9,831 bases of DNA from Bacillota bacterium (GTDB lineage: Bacteria; Eremiobacterota; SpSt-956; JAKJGF01), in contig JAKPQU010000325.1 of the NCBI GenBank assembly GCA_029555925.1, positions 1-9,831 on the forward strand, in the 5' to 3' direction. The stretch's first letter is position 1, and the number at the start of each line of letters is the position of its first letter. Below the pieces are notes generated by a model. The model did not search any database and was not told where the DNA came from. It saw nothing but the letters and a program-made list of their open reading frames with translations. Made by a program: the position numbers and the translations under genes. Shown here piece by piece: positions 5,275 through 9,831 of the stretch.

Positions 5275-7704
5275 ATGTTTCTCCGGAAAAAAATTTTACT
5301 TTCTCTATTTTTATTATTATTTCTCTTTCCCTTAAAGGTATCATCACAGGAAAATGAATCAATTCAGGTTCCGTATATGGTTCCTCCGAAAGAAATTGTA
5401 GATATAGCAGACGCACCGGTAACCCCTTCTGTAAGAATAAGCCCTGATGAAAAATGGATGGTCATTATGTATTATTACCCCCTGCAGACAATAGCAGAAC
5501 TGTCCGTGCCGGAACTGCGCCTGGGAGGATTGCGCATTAATCCGAGGAATAATGACCAGAGCAGACGCATATATTATTATGACATGATATTAAAAAAACT
5601 CTCTGATGGTACAGAGCAAAAAATCACCGGCCTCCCGGAACAGGTACATTTCGACAATGTAAAATGGTCACCTGACAGTAACCATATAGCATTCCTTGTA
5701 CATCATGAAAAAAACATTGAATTATGGGTAGCAGACATCAATAACAGCCGTGCAAGATGTCTGTCAGACATAAAGATAAACAATATCTATAACGATTCTT
5801 TCTACTGGGTTTCAGACAGTAAAACCATTATATGCAGAACCGTTCCGGCAGACAGAGGACAGGAACCGGAAAAGCCTGAAGTTCCGGTCGGACCTGTAAT
5901 ACAGGAAAACACAGGTAAAAAATCTCCTGCCCGCACCTATCAGGATCTTCTGAAAAATCCATATGATGAATCTCTGTTTGAATATTACATAAAATCACAG
6001 ATTACAAAAATTACCCTTGACGGGAAAGCAGTTTCTATAGGCTCTGAAGGTATGATAACAGACTCTGCACCATCACCTGACGGGAAATATATTCTGGTAG
6101 AAATACTGAAAAAACCTTTCTCTTACCTGGTTCCCGATTATCGTTTCCCCAGATCTATAGAAATATGGGATTTTTCCGGACAGATCATCAAAAGAATTGC
6201 AGATCTTCCCCTTGCAGATGATGTTCCTATTTCTTTTGATGCGGTACCCAGGGGGCCCCGTTCGGTAAGCTGGCGTGACGACAGACCTTCTACTCTTTAC
6301 TGGGTAGAGGCTCAGGATGAAGGAGATCCTCAGGTCAAAGCGGATATAAGAGATAGAGTTTACATGCTTGATGCTCCTTTTACAGACAGACCTGTAACAC
6401 TTATTTCACTGGAAACACGATTAAATGACATAAAATGGTGTAATGACAGTATGGCCGTTGTATGGGAATACTGGAATAAAACAAGAATGATCAATGCATG
6501 GCTTGTTGCTCCCGGCACACCTGGAAATAAACCGGCCAAACTCTTTACCTGTTCTAAAGAAGATAAATACCATGACCCGGGGAAACCTCTTCTCAAACCG
6601 ACAGACATGGGCACTTCCATAATGATTTCAAATGGAAATATATTGTATTTTGCAGGAGAAGGAGCATCACCTGAAGGCAACCGTCCTTTTCTGGATGAAT
6701 TCAATGTATCTACAAGGGAATCAAAGCGTTTATGGCAATCAGAAAAGCCTTATTATGAATATTCCGTGAGATTACTTGATGACAAAAAACTTGTTACACG
6801 CCGGGAATCTCAGGAAGAACCACCCAATTATTTCGTAAGGGATCTGCTAAAAAATGATATAAAACAGTTCACCTTCTTCCCCAATCCTATGCCGCAGTTT
6901 GCAGGGGTAAAAAAGCAGATACTTCGCTATAAAAGGGATGATGGAGTAGAACTGACGGCAACGCTCTATCTGCCTCCGGGATATTCTCCGAAAGACGGCC
7001 CTCTGCCACTGGTTATGTGGGCCTATCCTCATGAATTTAAAAGTGCCGACACGGCAGGACAGATTACCATATCTCCCTATCGTTTTATAAGAATTTACCC
7101 CACATCACCTCTCGTATGGCTTACACAGGGTTATGCAGTGCTGGATAATCCCACAATGCCCATTATAGGAGAAAAAGATGAAGAACCAAATGATAAATAT
7201 GTAGAACAACTTGTGGCAAGTGCAAAAGCAGCAGTAGATGAAGTGGTGAAACTCGGTGTGGCATCTCCCGGCAGAATCGCCATTGGAGGTCATTCATACG
7301 GAGCATTTATGACAGCCAACCTTCTGGCTCATACGGATCTGTTCTCTGCAGGTATTGCCTGCAGCGGCGCCTATAACCGCACTCTCACACCCTTCGGATT
7401 TCAGGGAGAAGAACGTACATTCTGGGAAGCACCGCAGGTTTACTCTGAAATGTCACCTTTTAATCATGCAGATAAGATTAATGAACCGATTTTACTTATT
7501 CATGGAGAAGCAGATAATAATCCCGGAACCTTTCCGATACAGAGCGAGAGGCTTTATGATGCAATAAAAGGTCTTGGCGGGACAGCCAGACTGGTAATAC
7601 TTCCCTGTGAAAGCCACTCTTATACGGCAAGAGAATCCCTGCTTCATGAACTATGGGAAGTAAACAGATGGCTTGATAAGTATGTGAAAAGAAGTGAAAA
7701 GTGA
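5275..7704 (+). CDS. Exported S9 family serine peptidase, S9D glutamyl-endopeptidase-like
   Basis: The 809-residue protein begins with a signal peptide (KK, then the hydrophobic run LLSLFLLLFLFPL, likely cut near residue 24 at VSS-Q), so it acts in the periplasm or outside. Residues about 50-540 form a beta-propeller with PD40-like blades such as SPDSNHIAFLV and SPDGKYILVEI. Residues about 560-809 are the alpha/beta-hydrolase domain. The triad is Ser674 in GGHSYGAFMTANLLAH, Asp747 in HGEADNNPGT and His781 in ESHSYTARES. These segments, and GAYNRTLTPFGFQGEERTFWEA, match the plant chloroplast glutamyl endopeptidase type (MEROPS S9D) closely. It probably trims oligopeptides, perhaps after Glu. 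AAGGTGG (5258-5264) supports the start. The final codons (..VKRSEK) lie in a GTGAAAA heptamer array. Confidence 0.92.
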   Translation: MFLRKKILLSLFLLLFLFPLKVSSQENESIQVPYMVPPKEIVDIADAPVTPSVRISPDEKWMVIMYYYPLQTIAELSVPELRLGGLRINPRNNDQSRRIYYYDMILKKLSDGTEQKITGLPEQVHFDNVKWSPDSNHIAFLVHHEKNIELWVADINNSRARCLSDIKINNIYNDSFYWVSDSKTIICRTVPADRGQEPEKPEVPVGPVIQENTGKKSPARTYQDLLKNPYDESLFEYYIKSQITKITLDGKAVSIGSEGMITDSAPSPDGKYILVEILKKPFSYLVPDYRFPRSIEIWDFSGQIIKRIADLPLADDVPISFDAVPRGPRSVSWRDDRPSTLYWVEAQDEGDPQVKADIRDRVYMLDAPFTDRPVTLISLETRLNDIKWCNDSMAVVWEYWNKTRMINAWLVAPGTPGNKPAKLFTCSKEDKYHDPGKPLLKPTDMGTSIMISNGNILYFAGEGASPEGNRPFLDEFNVSTRESKRLWQSEKPYYEYSVRLLDDKKLVTRRESQEEPPNYFVRDLLKNDIKQFTFFPNPMPQFAGVKKQILRYKRDDGVELTATLYLPPGYSPKDGPLPLVMWAYPHEFKSADTAGQITISPYRFIRIYPTSPLVWLTQGYAVLDNPTMPIIGEKDEEPNDKYVEQLVASAKAAVDEVVKLGVASPGRIAIGGHSYGAFMTANLLAHTDLFSAGIACSGAYNRTLTPFGFQGEERTFWEAPQVYSEMSPFNHADKINEPILLIHGEADNNPGTFPIQSERLYDAIKGLGGTARLVILPCESHSYTARESLLHELWEVNRWLDKYVKRSEK

Positions 7705-7793
7705 AAAGGGAAAAGTGAGTAGTAGGGGCGACCCCCTGTGGTCGCACGGTACCGGTAAAATACGCGTAACGCGTCACGCGTAACGCATCACGA
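7684..7793. repeat. Composite repeat after the peptidase gene
   Basis: GTGAAAA heptamers (7684-7690, 7694-7707, with variants to 7721) overlap the peptidase stop codon. A hairpin with stem GCGACC/GGTCGC (7728-7745), GGTACC (7748-7753) and ACGCGT heptamers (7762-7793) follow. The order of modules is the same as after the FAD gene. The hairpin stems differ by a paired change (CGAAC/GTTCG there, CGACC/GGTCG here), which keeps the pairing. Confidence 0.85.
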
Positions 7794-7796
7794 TTT

Positions 7797-7807
7797 AAAG
7801 GGGAGGG
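7797..7807 (+). promoter_or_regulatory. Displaced ribosome-binding sequence of the fic gene
   Basis: AAAGGGGAGGG is the only Shine-Dalgarno-like sequence upstream of fic, but 47 bases separate it from the ATG, most of them an ACGCGT array. The fic frame stays open back to a TAA at 7756-7758 with no ATG, GTG or TTG in between, so no nearer start codon rescues it. Confidence 0.5.
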
Positions 7808-7814
7808 AATTTCC

Positions 7815-7845
7815 ACGCGTAACGCGTCACGCGTCACGCGTCACG
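7815..7845. repeat. ACGCGT heptamer array just before the fic start codon
   Basis: Four tandem 7-base units (ACGCGTA then three ACGCGTC) plus a final ACG. Neighbouring units can pair as ACGCG/CGCGT around a 3-base loop, so the leader RNA could carry small GC-rich hairpins. It sits between the ribosome-binding sequence and the ATG. Confidence 0.85.
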
Positions 7846-7854
7846 ATCCATAAA

Positions 7855-9471
7855 ATGTCAGAACCGAAAGATTTCACGTCAGCCTATAGCTGGGACTCAT
7901 ACTGTCAGATACTTCATGACAGGATATACGGTAAACTTTCCCACATGAAATGGGAACTGGGAGAGCTTTACGATCAGCATCCTCATGATGAGCTGACATT
8001 ACTTTATTATTATCAGAAATGGCATTATAATAAAGAACTTTATCAGGCAACATTCAAAGAAGAAATTTCACGAAAATATGTTATAGAACAGATGTTTCAG
8101 AGAGGTTACGGGGTAAATATTGACCTTGCAAAGTTTCTGGGTATGATTGAAACAGACGAATTACCGGACATAAACAGAAAACTGGGAGAAACATTTTATA
8201 GAAAAATAGAGATGGTAAAAACCTTCATCTTTATGCCCCAGGAATGTATAACAAATTACGACAGTATTCACATTATATCTGAATTATGTAAAAAAATTCA
8301 GAATCCTCCTGAAAATCCTGTACCTGTCCTTCAGCCTTCCTGTCCTGAATTTCTGGATTTTCCGCTCTTTTTTACTATAAAAGACAGAATTCCTCAGAAT
8401 ATAAACCTTGCAGTATTTCAAAAAATGTTCCTTACTCTGGGTGAAACGTCAAAGACCATAATGAAAGGCACGATAGGATACGAAAACTTTTATCCTCCTC
8501 ACTATTTAAAAACTGTTGCAAGAAATAATCTCTTAAATCTTTTTCAGGAAATCATGTCATATTCCATTCATAATCTCGGCATAAACATTGACCTTTTAAG
8601 GAGAATACATTACTTACTCTATAACAATCTTGACACTCCCTATACATGCAGTCCCGGCGAATTCAGAATTTTCGACTTTGACGATAAAAACGGCACTACC
8701 GTAGAAGGTGGCAGGCTTCAGAGTGAGATGCTTGTTCTTGAAGGATATCTTCAGAAGATAGACTGGTATACACTTGATCCATATGTACTTATAAAAGGGC
8801 TTGCAGAGATATATCACCTTATAATAGCAATTCACCCTTTCTCAGATGCAAACGGGAGAGTGGGAAAATGTTTTGTAAATTATATCATGCTCGTCAAAGG
8901 ATTTATGCCCATAATATTTGATGACGAAGAAGAAATACTCTCTCTGCCGAGATACGGAAGTTCTCTTCTGGACATAGAGGCATATTTTAAAAACAGAATT
9001 AACTACTCCATAGATATGTACAGGAAAGAAATAGAGAAACTGGAAAGACATGGTAACCTTTACAATGAAATTTACAAAGTGTATTTTGACTCGGGTTTTC
9101 ATTTCAGACACTATATGACAGGCTATCTGGAAGTCAACTTTAAAGCCTATGTAACATGTGATTTCCATCTTTCCGAAGAGTATATTGATGAATGTAAAAT
9201 AGTTTTTCCCGATGAAAACGCTCTGTATCATATGATTATATACTGCGGTTTCAGCAGCCCTTATAATAGCTGGGAAAAGGAAATGGCCATCACTTCTCCA
9301 GAAATAGAATATTCAGAAAGTAAAATAAACATGAAAATTTATGAAGTGACGTTTTTTATAGAGTTGCAGGATATTGATAGATATGAATGTGTCGAATTTT
9401 CTGTTGTTTCCCCTGTTACAGAACAGATTTTTAATAATAAAAATTTAAATTACTGGTATAGATTTCAGTGA
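7855..9471 (+). CDS. Fic-domain protein (putative AMP transferase) with beta-rich C-terminal domain
   Basis: The 538-residue protein probably transfers AMP, or another nucleotide part, to target proteins. The Fic core spans about residues 200-390: SPGEFRIF resembles the flap before the active site, and HPFSDANGRVGK (327-338) is the catalytic motif, with His327, Asp331, Asn333 and Arg335 kept. It has Ala instead of the usual first Gly and ends in Lys instead of Arg. TIGYEN (206-211) fits the inhibitory pattern [S/T]xxxE[G/N] at the place expected for class II, so Glu210 may hold it inactive. Residues 1-190 are helical and unrecognised. Residues about 400-538 are beta-rich and end in FNNKNLNYWYRF, faintly like the end of CBM21 starch-binding modules. 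There is no signal peptide. The UGA stop merges into another ACGCGT repeat. Confidence 0.85.
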   Translation: MSEPKDFTSAYSWDSYCQILHDRIYGKLSHMKWELGELYDQHPHDELTLLYYYQKWHYNKELYQATFKEEISRKYVIEQMFQRGYGVNIDLAKFLGMIETDELPDINRKLGETFYRKIEMVKTFIFMPQECITNYDSIHIISELCKKIQNPPENPVPVLQPSCPEFLDFPLFFTIKDRIPQNINLAVFQKMFLTLGETSKTIMKGTIGYENFYPPHYLKTVARNNLLNLFQEIMSYSIHNLGINIDLLRRIHYLLYNNLDTPYTCSPGEFRIFDFDDKNGTTVEGGRLQSEMLVLEGYLQKIDWYTLDPYVLIKGLAEIYHLIIAIHPFSDANGRVGKCFVNYIMLVKGFMPIIFDDEEEILSLPRYGSSLLDIEAYFKNRINYSIDMYRKEIEKLERHGNLYNEIYKVYFDSGFHFRHYMTGYLEVNFKAYVTCDFHLSEEYIDECKIVFPDENALYHMIIYCGFSSPYNSWEKEMAITSPEIEYSESKINMKIYEVTFFIELQDIDRYECVEFSVVSPVTEQIFNNKNLNYWYRFQ

Positions 9472-9831
9472 CGCGTAATCCTGTTCGACACTTTTATAAT
9501 CTTTATTTAGAAATTATAAAAAATAACCATATCATATTTACAATCGTGACACGTGACATGTGACACGAAAACAATAACCATATAGTAGATGTCTGTTCAA
9601 ACAGGTTTTCTTTCAAGAGGACTATATATTTTTCGGAAGAACCTGTCAGTGGAAAAAATTAAAAAAATATTACTTTTCGGATAGGCTCTAAGTACCGCTA
9701 CAGGTAAATTAGTAACCATTTATCAGCTTCTGCCTGACAGGCTCTTACGAAGAAAAATAATTTGCCTTATTTAATTTGTTTTACAGACAATAAATTAACC
9801 CCTGGTTAATTTCTAATACTATAGAAAAAAC
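9472..9831. other. Gene-poor right flank with repeats and inverted repeats
   Basis: No convincing gene is seen. After the ACGCGT remnant at the fic stop comes an AT-only hairpin (TTTTATAAT 9492-9500 with ATTATAAAA 9513-9521). A degenerate GTGACAC repeat run follows (9546-9567). Next are inverted repeats that could pair in alternative ways (ACAGGTT 9601-9607, AACCTGT 9640-9646, ACAGGT 9700-9705, CTGACAGG 9734-9741). Last is a perfect hairpin, AAATTAACC/GGTTAATTT (9792-9812). The segment may be the leader of a gene beyond the window. Confidence 0.5.
9792..9812 (+). terminator. Possible hairpin terminator or leader element
   Basis: A perfect 9-base stem (AAATTAACC with GGTTAATTT) has a 3-base loop, but it is AT-rich and followed by TTTCTAATAC rather than a long T-run. 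It is a weak candidate for a terminator and could instead be an operator. Confidence 0.3.

Noticed and set aside
35..9567. CRISPR array suspected from recurring ACGCGT/GCATCAC repeats
   Set aside because: The units are head-to-tail heptamers with no unique spacers of constant length and no cas genes.

Overview
The window comes from an AT-rich bacterial genome. Most genes have Shine-Dalgarno sites, one product is exported, and the intergenic DNA is packed with CG-rich heptamer repeats built on ACGCGT. No gene here fixes the taxon. Repeat-laden, AT-rich intergenic DNA of this kind is common in poorly sampled environmental lineages, so I leave the phylum open.

Left third (1-3352): an accessory block bracketed by two long, nearly identical direct repeats (1-142 and 3221-3352). 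Inside are a two-helix membrane protein with two zinc ribbons (plus strand), an N-terminally truncated YoeB-type toxin, a PIN-domain toxin with a small partner gene, a frameshifted relic, and an ABC-like AAA ATPase of the COG4637 type (all minus strand). A palindrome with arms around the 6-base spacer TGAAAC ends both bracketing repeats. It occurs a third time, inverted, exactly over the start of the truncated yoeB fragment. That geometry resembles a site-specific recombination site delimiting toxin-antitoxin cassettes, and it is the most interesting thing in the window. No recombinase or transposase gene is present.

Right two thirds (3391-9471): four plus-strand genes separated by repeat-filled gaps. 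They are a UDP-galactopyranose-mutase-like FAD enzyme, a 69-residue orphan, an exported S9D-type glutamyl endopeptidase/prolyl-oligopeptidase-family enzyme with a complete catalytic triad, and a 538-residue Fic protein. The Fic protein has an inhibitory motif, an HPFSDANGR active site and an unexplained beta-rich C-terminal domain. These genes do not form an obvious pathway, and each seems to be its own unit. Composite repeats lie just after the stop codons of the FAD and peptidase genes, and an ACGCGT array separates the only good ribosome-binding sequence from the fic start codon.

Right edge (9472-9831): 360 bases without a convincing gene. It holds heptamer-like repeats, several inverted repeats that could form competing RNA structures, and a short frame broken by one amber codon.
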